64,000 nucleotides of DNA, taken from the NCBI RefSeq assembly GCF_041146395.1, contig NC_091006.1, positions 5,834,001 to 5,898,000 of the forward strand. Reading direction: 5' to 3'. Below the pieces are notes generated by a model that saw nothing but the letters and a program-made list of their open reading frames with translations, searched no databases and was not told where the DNA came from. Below, piece by piece: positions 23,890 to 38,502 of the stretch. Made by a program: the position numbers and the translations under genes. This DNA is from Eulemur rufifrons (Eukaryota > Chordata > Mammalia > Primates > Lemuridae). Position 1 is the first letter of the stretch. The number at the start of each line of letters is the position of its first letter.

Positions 23890-24000
23890 CTTGTTCCCTA
23901 TAAGCATGTCTGCTATCCCTTAGACTGTGCGTTCTGCCAGAGCATGACCCAGGTCTGACCCATCTGTCCCCAGTCCCCTGGCATGCAGCGCTTTTCTTCC
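23890..24000 (+). mobile_element. L2 3' fragment, plus strand
   Basis: 'ccttagactgtgcgttctgccagagcatgacccaggtctgac' and 'ccccagtcccctggcatgcagcgc' resemble the L2 3' UTR. Confidence 0.65.
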
Positions 24001-24077
24001 TTGTCTTGTGAAAGATAGATCTAGAAAACAGCTTTTGAGGAAATGTGTTTGTGTCTGGTCACATCTGTTCCCCAGAT

Positions 24078-24180
24078 AGTGATTCTTAAATCTGGCTGTG
24101 AATCTACATCACCTGGGAATCTTGTTAACAGTTGGGATTCTCTGGCTTAACTCCTGGAGCTTCTGTTTCTGCAGGTGTAG
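24078..24180 (+). mobile_element. MER5A-like hAT MITE fragment
   Basis: 'agtgattcttaaatctggctgtgaatctacatcacctgggaatcttgttaac' follows the left half of MER5A. The right terminus is lost. Confidence 0.7.
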
Positions 24181-24384
24181 CAGATGATCGTCTGTTGGTT
24201 TGGCTGCCCAAAAACCATTCACCACTCTTTTGGGTTTTCCTTTTGGGAACAGTTTTTCCACCATCGTCCATTCTTTTCCTGAGACTGCTGGGTGCAAGAT
24301 ATTACTTACTCTATCCATCGGGGAGGTGGCAGGGAATCAGACAAACAGAAAGCCCTTGAACTTGGGATAAAGTCTGTACTTCAA

Positions 24385-24810
24385 ATAACAGTATTGCATG
24401 ACTCTCAGTTTTTGATTTTGATAACTGTGCTGTGATTGACAGAATATCATTATTCTTAGGAAATACCCACTGACATCTTACAGGGTTAAAAACAAGAACA
24501 AATAAATGGGAAAAGGGAAGCAAACCAGTGTTGGCTGAATAAACATGAAAATGACTAAAATATTTCTCTTTTTTGTCAGTTTGGGTGGATTGTCATGAAG
24601 ACTTAATCACAATATAATGCCTTGTTATACAGAGTAGGATTCTATTTAAGAAATCAGTGCTTGTATGCCACACCTTTGAGTGTAAAGATTCTAAAAATTT
24701 TATTTGGTAGGATGACTATAAATTATTTTCAATTTCTTCTTTATATTTTATGTATTTTTCACATTTTCTATAAAGAGCTTTTAGAAACAGAAGAAAAAAA
24801 AAACACTAAA
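24385..24810 (+). mobile_element. L1M 3' end remnants, plus strand
   Basis: 'ataactgtgctgtgattgacag..cttaggaaatacccactgac' and 'ggatgactataaattattttc..cacattttctataaagag' are L1 3' UTR pieces, ending in an A-rich tail (24793-24803). The middle part is unassigned. Confidence 0.55.
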
Positions 24811-24821
24811 AAAAATGCACC

Positions 24822-26734
<1,913 letters not shown>

Positions 26735-27483
26735 ATTAAAAGTCACCCATTTTAAATATACAGTTCAACAATTTTTTGTAAATTTATAAAGTTGTGCAAC
26801 TATCACCACAGTCTAATTTTAGAATATTTCCTTCACCCCAAAAGATACCTTGTGCCTGTTTGCTAACAGTCCTTGCTTCCACACCCAGGCAACAGGCCAC
26901 CACTAACCTGCTTTCTATCTCTATAAATTTGCCTTTTCTGAACATTTCAAATAAATGCAGCCATCAAATATGTAGTCTTTTTGCATCAGGCTACTGTCAC
27001 TTAGCATAATGTTTTTAAGGTTCTTCCATGTGGTAGCATGTATCAGTGGTTCATTGATTTTTATTGCTGAATAATATTCTATTGTGTGGGTCTACCACAT
27101 TTTGTTTATTCGTTAAATCAGTTGATGAATATTTGGATTATTTCCAGATTGGAGCTACTATGAGTCATGCTGTTATGAACATTTATGTACAACTCTTTGT
27201 GTGGACGTGTGTTTTCATTTCCACCCAGGAGTGGAATTGCTGGGTGATTGGGTAACTGTTTAACTTGTTAAGAAATTGCCATATTTTCTTCTAAAGTCAC
27301 TGTAGTATTATACAGTCCTACCGGCAGTGTATTGAGGGTTCCAGTGTTTCTGTGTCCTCACTAATACTTGTTAGTATAGCCATTCTAGTGGGTATGCAGT
27401 GGTATCTCATTGTAGTTTGGTTTGCATTTCCCTGATGACTAATGATGTTGATCATCATTTTATGTGCTTATTGGCCAATGATT

Positions 27484-27663
27484 CAGGGGTGGGGAACCTG
27501 CAGTCTTGGGGCCACATGTGCCCTTCGGTATCCTTGAGTGCAGTCTTTTGACAGAATCCAAACTTCGCAGAACAAATCCTTTATGTAAAGGATAAATCGG
27601 TCAAGGGACCACACTTGGGGGATCTGGAGGGCCACATGTGGCCCCGAGGCTGTAGGTTCCCCA
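27484..27663. mobile_element. Palindromic hAT-like MITE, copy 2
   Basis: Left end 'caggggtggggaacctg' and right end 'taggttcccc' are inverted. Internal arms 'ttttgacagaatccaaacttcgcagaacaaatcc' and 'ggtcaagggaccac' correspond to copy 1 at 20214-20418, but the right inner arm has a deletion of the 'ttgttctg' block. It sits between adjacent parts of the L1. Confidence 0.85.
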
Positions 27664-29340
27664 TTATTCGATTCATTTGCCCATTTCTTAATCCTGTCTT
27701 ATTGAGTTGTGAGAGTTCTTTATATGTCCTAGATGACACTCATCAGATATGATTTGCAAATATTTTTTCCCAGGAAATATTTTCATTTTCTTAATCATGT
27801 CTTTTGGAGAGTAAAAGTTTTTAATTTTGGAAATTCAGTTTATCAATTGGTCTTTTGCGCTTTTGGTGTCATATTTAAGAACTCTTTGCTTAACTCAGTG
27901 TCATAAAGATCTTCTCTTATGTTTTCTCCAGGAGTTTCATACTTTCATCTTTTACCTTTAGATCTGTAATTCATTTTGAGATCATTTTAGTGTATTATAT
28001 GAGGTAAGAACCTAAATTTATTTTTTTACATGTGACTATCCGAGTGTCCCAGCACCATTTGTTGAAAAAAGACCATTTTCCTCTACTGAATTATTTTAGC
28101 ACTTCTGTTGAAAATCATTTGACCATTAATGTAAGGATTTATTTCTCCTGATCCATTTATCTAAATGTCATATTGCCAGTACCACCGTCTTCATTACAGT
28201 ATCTTCGTAGTTATTTTAGAAATCAGGAAGTTAAAGTCCTCACTTTGTTCTTCTTTTTCAAAATTGTTTTGGCTTTTAGGGTCCTTTGCGTTTATTTTTA
28301 AGTTTTTAGGTCATCTTGGCAATATCTGCACCAACACCTGCTGGGATTTGATAGACTTTATGTTGACTCTACATATCAATTTGGTAAGAATTGCCATATT
28401 AATATTTAGTCTACTAGTCTCTGGTGTACAAGAAGGAATCCTTCTTTATTTATTTAAATTTTCTTTAATTTCTCTCAGCAGGTCTGCTTTATCTTACACT
28501 TCTGTTAAATTTATCTATATATTTTATTCTTTTTGATGCTATTATGAGTGAAATTATTTTATTTTTTGGTTGTCATGGCCAGTATATAGAAATATCATTG
28601 ATTTTTATATATGGATCTTATACCCTATAACTGCAGAATTTATATTATAATTCTGGTAGTGTGTGTGCATTCCTGAAGATTTTCTATATACAGGGTCCTA
28701 TTATCTGCAAATAGAGACAGATTTACTTATTTCTTTTCAGTCTGATTACCTTTAATTAAAGTTTTTTCCCTTATCGATTGGTGAGAAGCTATAGTACTGT
28801 GTTGAATAGGAATGGTGAGCATGGGCATGCTTGCCTTGTTCCTGATCTTAGAGGGAAAGCATTTAGTCTTTGCCCATTAAATAGCATGTTAGATGCAGGT
28901 GTTTTTAAAATATATGTGCTTTATCATGTCAGAGAAGTTTCCTTGTAGTCCTAGTTTGAGAGTTTTTTTTGCTTTTGTTGTTTTTAATAAATGGGTGTTG
29001 GATTTTGTCATATGCTTTTGCTCTGTATATTGAGATTATAACATACTTTTTGGTTTTTTTCTTTTAATATAATTGATTTATGGATGTTAAATCAAGCTTA
29101 AGCTATTGATTTGAAATTATCTTTTCTAATGTAGGCATTTAAAGCTTACGTACTGCTTTACCTCCAAATGCTGGCTCCACTACTTCCCATAGATGTTGCT
29201 GCTATGTTGTGTTTTTGTTTTCATTCTGTTCAAAATATTTTCTAATTTCTCTTGTGATTTCTTTTTTTACTCACGAATTGTTTAAAACTATCTTGTTTAA
29301 TCCAAATATTTGAAGGTTTATCAAATTTCTTTCTATTGAT

Positions 29341-29677
29341 TTTTTTTTTTTTTTTTTTTTTTGAGACAGAGTCTCACTCTGTTGCCTGGACTAGAGTGCC
29401 ATGGCATCAGCCTAGCTCACAGCAACCTCAAACTCCTGGGCTCAAGCAATCCTCCTGCCGCAGCCTCCCAAGTAGCTGGGACTACAGGCATGCACCACCG
29501 TGCCTGGCTAATTTTTTCTGTATATTTTGTGGTTGTCCAGCTAAGTTTTCTTTCTTTTCTTTTTTTTTTTTAGTAGAGACGGGGTCTTGCTCTTGCTCAG
29601 GCTGGTCTGGAACTCCTGAGCTCAAACAATCCACCTGCCTCAGCCTCCCACAGTGCTAGGATTACAGGCGTGAGCCA
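29341..29677 (-). mobile_element. Lemur-type Alu, minus strand
   Basis: A 22-base T-run is followed by 'gagacagagtctcactctg'. It has the long linker in reverse (gtggttgtccagctaag, then a second T-run), 'ctcttgctcaggctgg' and 'gtgagcca'. The host L1 resumes immediately (attttttaaatttaattcc). Confidence 0.93.
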
Positions 29678-29808
29678 ATTTTTTAAATTTAATTCCATAA
29701 TGGTTAGCTAACATACTTTGTATGATTTCAGTCATTTAAAATTATTTTTACCTTTTATTTTGAAGTAATTTCAGTCTCACAAGAAGTTGCAAAAATACTA
29801 AAGATGGG

Positions 29809-30986
29809 ACAAATGGACAGCTACATGCAAAAGAATGAAGTTGGACCCTTACCTTACACCATATATGAAAATTAACTCAAAGTGGATCATAGAACTAAAT
29901 GTAAGAGCTAAAACTATAAAACTCTTAGAAATAAACATAGGAGTATATCTTTGTGACTTTGGGTTAGGCAGTTGTTTCTTAGATATGCTACCAAAAGCAC
30001 AAATAACAAAAGAAAAATAGATATATTGGACTTCATCAAAATTAAAAACTTATGTGATACAAAGGTGCTGTCAAGAATATAAAAAGACAACACATAGAAT
30101 GGGAGAAAATATTTGTAAATTATGTCTCATAAAGGACTTGTATACAGAATATACAGAGAACTCTTACAATTTGACAGTATAAAAACAACCCAGCTTAGAA
30201 AGTAGGCAAAGTATTTGAATGAATATTGTTGCAAAAAGATATTCAAATGGCCTTATAAGTACATGAAAATAGGCTCAATATCATTAGTCATTAGGGTAAT
30301 GCTAATCAAAACTACAAGATTCCATTTCACACTAACTAGGAAGGCTATAACTAAAAAGGTGGGCAGTAGCGAGTGTTGGCAAGGATGTGGAGAAATTAGA
30401 ACCTTCATACATGGCTGGTGGGATTGTAAAATGGTGTAGCCACTTTGGAAAACAGTTTGGTAGTTCCTCTAAAAGTTATATATACAGTTACCACATGATC
30501 CAGCAGTTCCACTCCTAGGTATATATATACCTAAGAGAAATATTGACATATGTCCACACAATAATTTGTACATGAATGTTCATAGCAGCATTATTTATAA
30601 TACTTCAAAAGTGAAAACAACCTGATGTCTATCAGTTGATGACTGGCTAAACTAATGCAGTACATACACACAATGGTGTTATCCTGCATAGAAAGGAATG
30701 AAGTACTGATATATGCTACAACCTGGATGAACCTTGAATCATGCTGTATGATGCCATGTATACGAAATGTTCAGAGTAAGCAAATGTGTGGAGACAGAAA
30801 GTGGATCAGTGTTTGCCTGGGGCTGGCGATGCTGTGAGTGGGGGAGTGGAAAGTGATTGCTAAGGGTACAGAATTTATCTTGGGGGTGATGACAGTTTTC
30901 TAAGCTTAGGTTGTGATGATGGTTGCACAACTCTGTGAATATGCTAAAACCCACTGAATTGTACACTTTTAACGGGTGAATTTCAT
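29809..30986 (+). mobile_element. L1 LINE 3' part, plus strand, inside the antisense L1
   Basis: 'catgcaaaagaatgaagttgg', 'aactataaaactcttagaaataaac', 'gacttcatcaaaattaaaaac', 'tgttggcaaggatgtggag' and 'catgatccagcagttccactcc' are the ORF2 end, followed by the 3' UTR ending 'cactgaattgtacactttt'. It is 5'-truncated and its frames are broken. Confidence 0.9.
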
Positions 30987-32130
30987 TCATTCACATTCGA
31001 TGTGATTGTCAGTATGTTTGGATTAATATCTCCCACTTTGCTGTTTGGTTTCTGTGTGTCTCACATCTTTCCCTCTGTTTCTCCTTTACTGCCTTCTTTC
31101 TGATAAGGAGATATTTTCCAGTGTTTCATTTTTATTCCTTGGTTGGGTTTCTAAAAACTCTTCCTTGTTATTCTTTGTGGGTCTCTCAGGATTACAGTAT
31201 GCATCTTAATTTATCACAGTCTACTTCAGATTAATACTAAAACTTAGTTCCACTTAAATGTAGAAATTTTGCTCTAATATAGCTCCATTTTCTTTTCCCT
31301 CTGTGTTATAATTGTCTTATATATTTTTGTATGTTACAGGCCTCACAGTACAGTTTTATGATTATTTTATGGAATCTTACATCTTTTAAATCAGTCAAGA
31401 GAAGAAACAAAAATACTGTATTTCTATAGTCATTTATGTTTGCTTGTGTATTTACCTTTTCTGATGCTCTTTCTCTTTTACTGTCAATTGGAGTTATCAT
31501 ATGGTATCTTTTCCTTTTCAGCCTAAAGGACTTCCATAGTATTTCTTGTAGATCAAATCTTGTAGCAGTGAATTTTCTCAGTGTTTGTCTGGGATGCCTT
31601 TATTTTGCGTTGATTTTTGAAGGATAGTTTTGCTGGATATAGCATTCTTATTTGATAGGTTTTTTGTTTGTTATAACATTTTGAATTCTGTCATCCTGAT
31701 GCCTTCTGGCCTCCATCGTTTCTGGTGGAAATGAGTTGTTGATTATACTGATGCTCCCTGTGTGTGAACTTTTATTTTCCTTCTTTAAAGATTTTCTGCA
31801 TGTCTTTGTTCTTCAGCAAATTTATCCTGTGTGGAGTTTGTTGGACTTCTTGGGTATGTAAATTAATGTTTTTCATCAAATTTGGGACGTTTTGGGCCAT
31901 AATTCAGATTTTTTTCCTGGCCTTCTCTCTCGCTCCTCTTTTGGGACTCCCATTATGCGTATATCGATGCCCTTGATGGTGTCCCAGATGCCTCTTGAGG
32001 GTCTGTTTATTTTTATTCAATCTTTTTTCTCCTTTTTATGCTGTAACAGGTTATGTAAATTCTGTGTATCTATCTTTAAGCTCACTGGTTCGTTCTTCTG
32101 CCATCTCAAATCTGCTGTTGAATGCTATAG

Positions 32131-32218
32131 TGAGCTATAATTGAGCCAGTGCACTCCAGCCTGGGCAACACAGTGAGACCCTGTCTCTTTAAAAAACAAA
32201 CAAACAAACAAAAAAACC
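32131..32218 (+). mobile_element. 5'-truncated Alu right arm with (AAAC)n tail
   Basis: 'gtgagctataattgagccagtgcactccagcctgggcaac' and 'ctgtctctttaaaaaac' are the last 70 bases of an Alu. The tail has become (aaac)4. Confidence 0.88.
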
Positions 32219-32579
32219 TGCTCCTGCACTCCTGTAGTAAATTTTTTATTTCAGTTATTATAATTTTCAACTTCAGGATTTCCATTTTTTTTCCTAATTT
32301 CTGTTTATTGTTTCTACTTTCCTGGGTTTTTTAGTTATAATAGCTGTTTGAAATCTTTGCTCAGTCTGACTGCCAAGCCTTGTCAAAGGCAATTTCTTTT
32401 AACTGCTCATTTTCCTTAGTGTGGCTCACATTTTACTATTTCTTTGTGTGTCTGACAATTTTTTTGTTGAAAACTAGACATTTTAGATCATATAGTGTAG
32501 CAACTTTGGATTCTGCTGCTCTCTTCCTCCCTAGGCCGTTGTCATTGTTGCTATTTTTCTAGTTTTGTTTTGTTTGTTT

Positions 32580-32733
32580 TTGAGACAGGGTCTCATTCTG
32601 TTGCCTGTGTTAAAGTTCAGTGGCATCGTCATCATCGCTCACTATAACCTCAAACTCCTGGGCTCAAACAATCTTCCTGCCTCAGCTTCCCAAGTAGCTA
32701 GGACTACAGGTGCGCACTACCATGCTCAGCTAA

Positions 32734-32764
<31 letters not shown>

Positions 32765-32879
32765 GAGACAGGGTCCTGCTATTGCCCAGGCTGGACTCAA
32801 ACTCCTGGCCTCAAGCGATCCTCTGGCCTAGGCCTCCCAAATTGCTAGGATTAGAGGCATGAGCCACCATGCTCAGCCT
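32580..32879 (-). mobile_element. AluJ-like SINE with target-site duplication, minus strand
   Basis: 'gagacagggtctcattctg' to 'accatgctcagcct'. A 27-T run (32734-32760) replaces the middle linker. The flanks ttttgtttgttt (32567-32578 and from 32881) are a simple-sequence target duplication. Confidence 0.92.
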
Positions 32880-33955
32880 GTTTTGTTTGTTTACTGAGTT
32901 TCCTGGGTTCATTCTGTGGAGTCTGTTTACTTGTGGTGTGGAAACTGTTTCTGCTCTTTTCTTTCATCTTTTAAAAAAATTCTTAATTTTAAGTATAATT
33001 TACTAGGAGTTGCCCGTGGTTCAGCATGATTTAGTGGTCAGCTAATGCTTGATTAGAGGTTTTGCTGAAACACCTTGAGCCAATAAGGCTTCCACCATTT
33101 GGCAATTGTTGTGTGTGTGGGTTGGGGGATATTTTCAAAGTTCAAGCAGTTTGAGTCTGCCCAGCTATTACTTTCAGCCTGGCCATCGGGGTGTCTCTCT
33201 CTTGCACACTCTCAAGGCCTTATGTTCAGCCAAGGATGTGTGGATAGCTAGGGTCCTCCCTAGTCTCTCTGGAGCTTGTGTGCAACCTTGTGTATATGCA
33301 CATTTTTCCAGACCAGCAGGGATACATGGGAATTTACCAAGGCCTAGTATGGCCGTCTCATTCCCTGCATCTTCCTGTTAATTTCTCACTAGTCTGCAGG
33401 TCTGTTGATCACTCCAACCAGATTGTAGCCACAGTCTAGCTGTGATGATGGTCTTCCCCATTTGTTAGCCACTAAGATCACTGCTCTTTCAGCGTCAAGC
33501 AATGTGGGGTTTTTCCTCGCCCTGCCCCAAGTCAAGTCAGCCCCATTCTGCAGCAAAGTTTCCGTGGCTTGCTCCACTTTGGTGAAACTGATGGAGCTGG
33601 TGCATATGATGGGATCAACCCCAAGTTACACACCACACACCCCCACTGTTCTTACTTGAAGTTCAACAGTTTTTCCTGAATAAATGCTTCTCAGGTGGTC
33701 ATATGCCTTTGGTTGATTTCTAGAATCCTCAAATGATTGTGTTTGGCAATTTTGTCTAGTTTTATTATTGATTGTAGGGGGAAAGAATTTTCTGAGCTCC
33801 TTACTTCCCCATTCCGGAGGTCTGGCTGGCAGTTCTGACTCTTGATTTTCTCTTTAACTTAAGACGTACCCAAAAATCTTTCCAAATTTCCAAATTTGAA
33901 ATATGTAACCCTGAGTGCATATTCCAGTCCGTTGGGAAAGTTTTAAAATTATTGG

Positions 33956-34265
33956 GGTTTTTTTTAATGTTTTACTTTTTATTATGACCAATTGCAAATA
34001 TATAGAAGTAGAGCATTTATTATCTGGTCATGACCAATCTTATTTCATTTATATTCTGCTTTTGCCTGTTCCTCTGCCCTTTATTTTGAAGCAAGCACCA
34101 TAGGTTTTATCCTTTTGCCCATAAATATGTCAGTATGTGGTTCTAAAAGGAGAAGGTTTTCTTTTTAAAAACATAACCACAATACAGTGATCACAGCTAA
34201 AGCATTTAATAGCAATTCCTTAATATCATCAAATAGACCTTGAAAAATACAACATTCAGTCAAGT
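33956..34265 (-). mobile_element. L1M 3' UTR fragment, minus strand
   Basis: 'aatatatagaagtagagc', 'attttgaagcaagcacc', 'cataaatatgtcagtatgtgg' and 'aaacataaccacaatacagtgatcacagc' follow reversed L1M 3' UTR. Confidence 0.83.
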
Positions 34266-34267
34266 GA

Positions 34268-34362
34268 AATCAGACTCTCCGGGTGTGAGGAGGCCTGGGC
34301 GTCAACATATATTAAACTCCCTAGATAATGTGACATGCAGCCAAGATTGAGAACCATTGAGT
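34268..34362 (+). mobile_element. MER5A-like hAT MITE, right half
   Basis: 'aggcctgggcgtcaacatat', then 'gacatgcagccaagattgagaaccattgag', corresponds to the right terminus of MER5A. Confidence 0.75.
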
Positions 34363-34424
34363 TAGACTTTTGTTTTTCTTTTTCCAAAATTATTCTTCAT
34401 TTCTCACTTAAGTGCATTAGAGAC

Positions 34425-34797
34425 AGTTGATCTCGTGGACACAGAGAATAGAATGATGGTTACCAGAGGTTGGGAAAAGGGGAGTGGGGAGTGGGGGATA
34501 AAGTAGGGTTGGTTAATGGGCACAAAAATATAGTTAGATAGTTAGAATGGGCAATATTTGATAGCACAACAAAGTGACTATTAATCAACAATAAGTTAGG
34601 GTATACTTCAAAATAACTAAAAGAGTGGGATTGGAATGTTCCTAACTCAAAGAAATGATAAGTGCCGCAGGTGATGGACACCCCAACTATCCTGATTTGA
34701 TTAGTTCACATTGTGTGCCTGTATCAAAAATCATATGTACCCTACAAAGATATACAACATAATGTACCTATAATAATTAAAAAATTTTTTAAAATGC
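34425..34797 (+). mobile_element. Primate-age L1 3' end (L1PB/L1MA-like), plus strand
   Basis: 'gaatgatggttaccagaggttgg', 'tatttgatagcacaacaaagtgac', 'aaataactaaaagagtggg' and 'tgtgtgcctgtatcaaaaatc' form an almost undamaged 3' UTR, ending in 'ataattaaaaaattttttaaaa'. It is clearly younger than the other L1 pieces here. Confidence 0.88.
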
Positions 34798-36351
34798 ATT
34801 AGGGTCAGAGTATTGTCGTAGTAAAAATTCTCTTTTTGGGAATTTGAGAAATTTTTTTTCCCTAACGTAGGATCGGTTTTTATGGATATTCCATGGATAT
34901 TTTTTAAAGAATGAATCTTACCTGTTTTCTGGAAGAGAATTTTATATAAACTGTTACAACCAAGTTGCTAGTTCATGTTATTCAGATTCTCCCTAGCCTT
35001 ATTTTTGGTCAACTTTATCTGTTACTCTCCTACAAAGAAATACATTTGCTTCCCACAGTGATTATGAGTTTGTCAGTTCTCTTTACATTTCTAATGGTTT
35101 TTGTTTTAAACATGTAGGTTCCTATTTTCTTCATAACTTTCTGCCATGAAACGTTGAGGAAAAGAACAGCAGACTGTCTTCTACCCACCTCCCCACCCCC
35201 CATCCCCGGTTCCTGCATTTCTGAATCTTTAATTGTATTCTGAATGTTTGCTGATGTCAGTGTCATCAAATGTGTTGGGTGACATTAAATGCCTTGTCAG
35301 TCCTTCTGTAATAGGCCTTGTCTCTCCAAAGTTCGTGTCAGGGGCCAGCCTTTAGTACATCTGGACGTTGCCACCTCCTGCCCACCTCAAAAGCACCTGC
35401 CACGCTTCTGGTCTTTGTGTGGTGGGCACTTTAGGGAAATGCGTGTGTTGGAATCAGCAGTCTGTGATTTAACACCTTATTTCGCATATGGCCCAAGTGT
35501 GTGCAGGGCCCGGTTCTCCACCCCCTCTGTTAGTACCATTTGGTCTAGACACAGACAGAATCCCCCCACTACCCTGCTGTGTGATCCACGGCTTGCTGTT
35601 TTTTCTGAAATAAGTGCTAATTGGTTTTTAATTCCACTTGGATTTTAATGCTGCCCACTGCAGCTTGGTCCAGAAACACTGATCTGTTTGAAGAAATGTT
35701 CCTTAGGAAATGGAATCAGCATTGCAGGGAGCTGGCAGGCTGTGACCTCCCCAGCTTGACACAGTGGCCTCCGGCCACTGCCAGCCTCATGTGACCCCTG
35801 CCTCGGGCTCAATGAGGGATGCTTTATAGCAAGTTGTTCACCGTGGCAAGGACAGGTTTGGACAGAGCTCTCTTTCCTCTGTGTGTGGAGAGCTACCAGG
35901 CTTTGGTTCGTGGAAGCTGGAGGAATGTCATTTGACCAGCTTGGCATGGTGGGTCTCAGAATCCTGATCTAGGATCCAGGAGTGTTACTGTGTCTTTCAG
36001 ATGACTCCTGCCTGTAGCCCGCCTCCCTCTGCATCGTCCATCCAGGGCTGGCTCTGTTCTCTAGGCTGTTATGGGAGAGGCTGGATCATGTCCTGCCAGC
36101 CATCTGGGGTGGGGAGGTGATTTTGATCTGCCTCCACCCTCCTCCCTGGTGTTTTCTTCTGTTCAAAACACTGTTCAGAACTGTCCCACTCCAGCGCTGC
36201 CTCCAGAGGCCCACACTCGTTCATTCTCGTTTGTGCTCCTCACCTGCCCAGGCAGTGGGGGAGGGGAAGGCGGACATCAGTCCTGCGGGTAGAAAACAGG
36301 AGCACTTGGAGGGTGTGGGGGCGGGAAGCTCCCACTGGCCGCAACAACAGT
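34798..36351. other. Repeat-poor stretch
   Basis: No interspersed repeat is recognised over 1.5 kb. A C-run-rich patch (cccacctccccaccccccat) lies at 35185-35205. Frames up to 120 codons have no recognisable content. Confidence 0.45.
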
Positions 36352-36466
36352 ACCGTGGTTGGGAACACAGACTCCCAGGGTGGACAGACCTAGCACTTGC
36401 ACTGCTGGCTGGGGAATTTGGTGCAGGTGACCACACCCCTCTGGGCCTCAGTTTCCTCTTCACAGT

Positions 36467-36928
36467 ATTAGTTTGGTAGGGCTGCCATAACAAAGTACCG
36501 CAAACGGGATGGCTTAAACAGCAAAAACGTATCGTCGGAGTTCTGGAGGCTAGACATCTAAGATGAAGGTGTCAGCCAGCAGGGTTGGTTCCCTCTGAAG
36601 TCTGTAAGGAAGGCTCCCCCATCCTCTGCCCCAGCTTCTGGCGGTTGCTGGCATTGGTGGCTTTCCTTGGCCTGCTATGTCATCTGATCTCTGCCCACAT
36701 CCTCACATGGTGTTCTTCCTGTGCGCATGTCTGTGTAGAAATTTCCCCTACTTATAAGGACACCGGTCATATTGGATCGGTGGCCCACCCTCCTACAGTA
36801 TGACCTCATCCTATTGTGACTTCACTGATTACATCTGCAACAATTCTGTCTCCAAATGAGGTCACGTTCTGAGGAACTGAAGGTTAGGACTTTAATACAT
36901 GAATTTTAGGGGGACACAACTTACAACA
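36467..36928 (-). mobile_element. MLT1-type MaLR solo LTR, minus strand
   Basis: 'ttagtttggtagggctgccataacaaagtacc', 'ggcttaaacagcaaaaac', 'ttctggaggctagac', 'ataaggacaccggtcatattgg' and 'catgaattttagggggacacaac' are the MLT1 LTR in reverse. It interrupts the MIR. Confidence 0.85.
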
Positions 36929-36961
36929 GAAAAACTAGCAATGATAATATTACCCACGTTC

Positions 36962-37295
<334 letters not shown>

Positions 37296-37424
37296 AATAT
37301 TACCCATGTTCTAGGGTTGTTATGTTATTCATACAAGTAAAGCACTTAGGTCAGTTCCTGTCACGTGGTACGTGCTCCGTAAATGTTAGTCGGTAGACTA
37401 ATGTTAGATGAGGATTCTGATGCC

Positions 37425-37575
37425 CTCATTTCTCATTGGCACCATTGTGGTTCTAACTGGCTCACTGCTGCTGCTCTTAGCTCCTCTATCCCATTCTCCA
37501 AAACAAAAAAAAAACTGAGGTCATGTTATGTACCCCACGTGTAAACCCTTCAGTGGTTTCCCATTTCTAGCTGTT
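37425..37575 (+). mobile_element. L2 LINE fragment, plus strand
   Basis: 'gtggttctaactggctcac', 'ccattctccaaaac', 'gaggtcatgttatg' and 'cttcagtggtttcccattt' follow L2 ORF2 3' sequence. It appears to continue at 38503. Confidence 0.75.
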
Positions 37576-37985
37576 AGGATCTTTGGGTCTCAAGTAACAG
37601 AAACCCCAACCCAAACTGGCTTAAGGAAATTGAGAAGTTATTGGCTTAACATAATCGAAGTCCAGGCAGGGGTAATCTGCTTTAGATGAAACTTGATCCA
37701 GAGCTCAAACAACATTATTACCAATACTGAGTTTTTCTCCTTGAGCTCGCAGTTGGTTCCAGTCTCAAATTGGTTGTTCTCTGACAGTTATAAGATGATT
37801 GCAACAACTCTAGCCTCAAATTATGAGGCTCAGGTCCAGCAGAAAAAAAGGGAGAGACTCTGTTTTGTGGGAACTTCTGCAAAAGTCCTGAAACTCTCTG
37901 AGCCCGCCAGCTTGTGTCATGTGTCCAGCTGTTACCATCACAATGACCAGGGGAAGGTGGAATGGATCGATGGACTTTGTTAGGC
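37576..37985. repeat. Unassigned recurrent repeat, copy 2 (longest)
   Basis: Opens 'tctttgggtctcaagtaacagaaacccc..aaactggcttaagg', the same opening as 22746, 43455 and 63893. It lies between two pieces of one L2, so it is an insertion of about 410 bases. The family is not named. Confidence 0.55.
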
Positions 37986-38163
37986 CTGGGTTAGGCCTGG
38001 AGCACCACTGATATCTCATGCCAAGAAGGTGAGTACCATCAGCGTAGCAAGTGAAAATAGGGTGCTTTAGGGAAGAATAGACCTTGGATGCGAGTGGGAT
38101 TGATATTAGTTATCTACTATATACTCCAGTACTTAAAGTAACCTTCAAAAGTCCTTGCCATGG

Positions 38164-38489
38164 CTGGGTGTATTGGCTCACTGCCTGTAATCCCAGCTCT
38201 CTGGGAGGCCGAGGCGGGTGGATCGTTTGAGCTCAGGAGTTCGAGACCAGCCTGAGCAAGAGCAGGACCTCATCTCTACTAAAAAAAATAGAAAGAAATT
38301 AGCTGGACAACTAAAAATATTAGAAAAAATTAGCTGGGCATGGTGGCGCACGCCTGTAATCCCAGCTACTTGGGAGGCTGAGGCAGTAGAATCACTTGAG
38401 TCCAGAAGTTTGAGGTTGCTGTGAGCTAGGCTGTTGCCACGCACTTTAGCCCGGGCAACAGAGTAAGACTCTGTCTCAAAAAAAAAAAA
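38164..38489 (+). mobile_element. Lemur-type Alu with target-site duplication
   Basis: Linker 'aaatagaaagaaattagctggac' and 'gaggttgctgtgagct' mark the type. The target duplication aaaagtccttgccatgg (38147-38163) is repeated after the tail (to 38502) without mismatch. Confidence 0.96.
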
Positions 38490-38502
38490 GTCCTTGCCAT
38501 GG

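Larger units (their letters stand above)
26735..33830 (-). mobile_element. Ancient near-full-length L1M LINE, minus strand, with five later insertions
   Basis: Read left to right it runs from the 3' UTR (gtcacccattttaaatatacag), through reversed ORF2 (aataatattctattgtgtgg; ttatatgtcctagatgac; caggaagttaaagtcctcac; gaatggtgagcatgggc; catactttgtatgatttcag at 29711), to the 5' region (gggactcccattatgcgt; catctcaaatctgctgttgaatg; gttgaaaactagacattttag; the 5' end near 33800, ccattccggagg). The insertions are a MITE (27484), an Alu (29341), a sense L1 (29809), an Alu fragment (32131) and an Alu (32580). Reading frames are destroyed; no activity is expected. Confidence 0.88.

Noticed and set aside
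29809..30986. Sense-strand L1 considered as a live element
   Set aside because: It is 5'-truncated, lacks ORF1 and has broken ORF2 frames.
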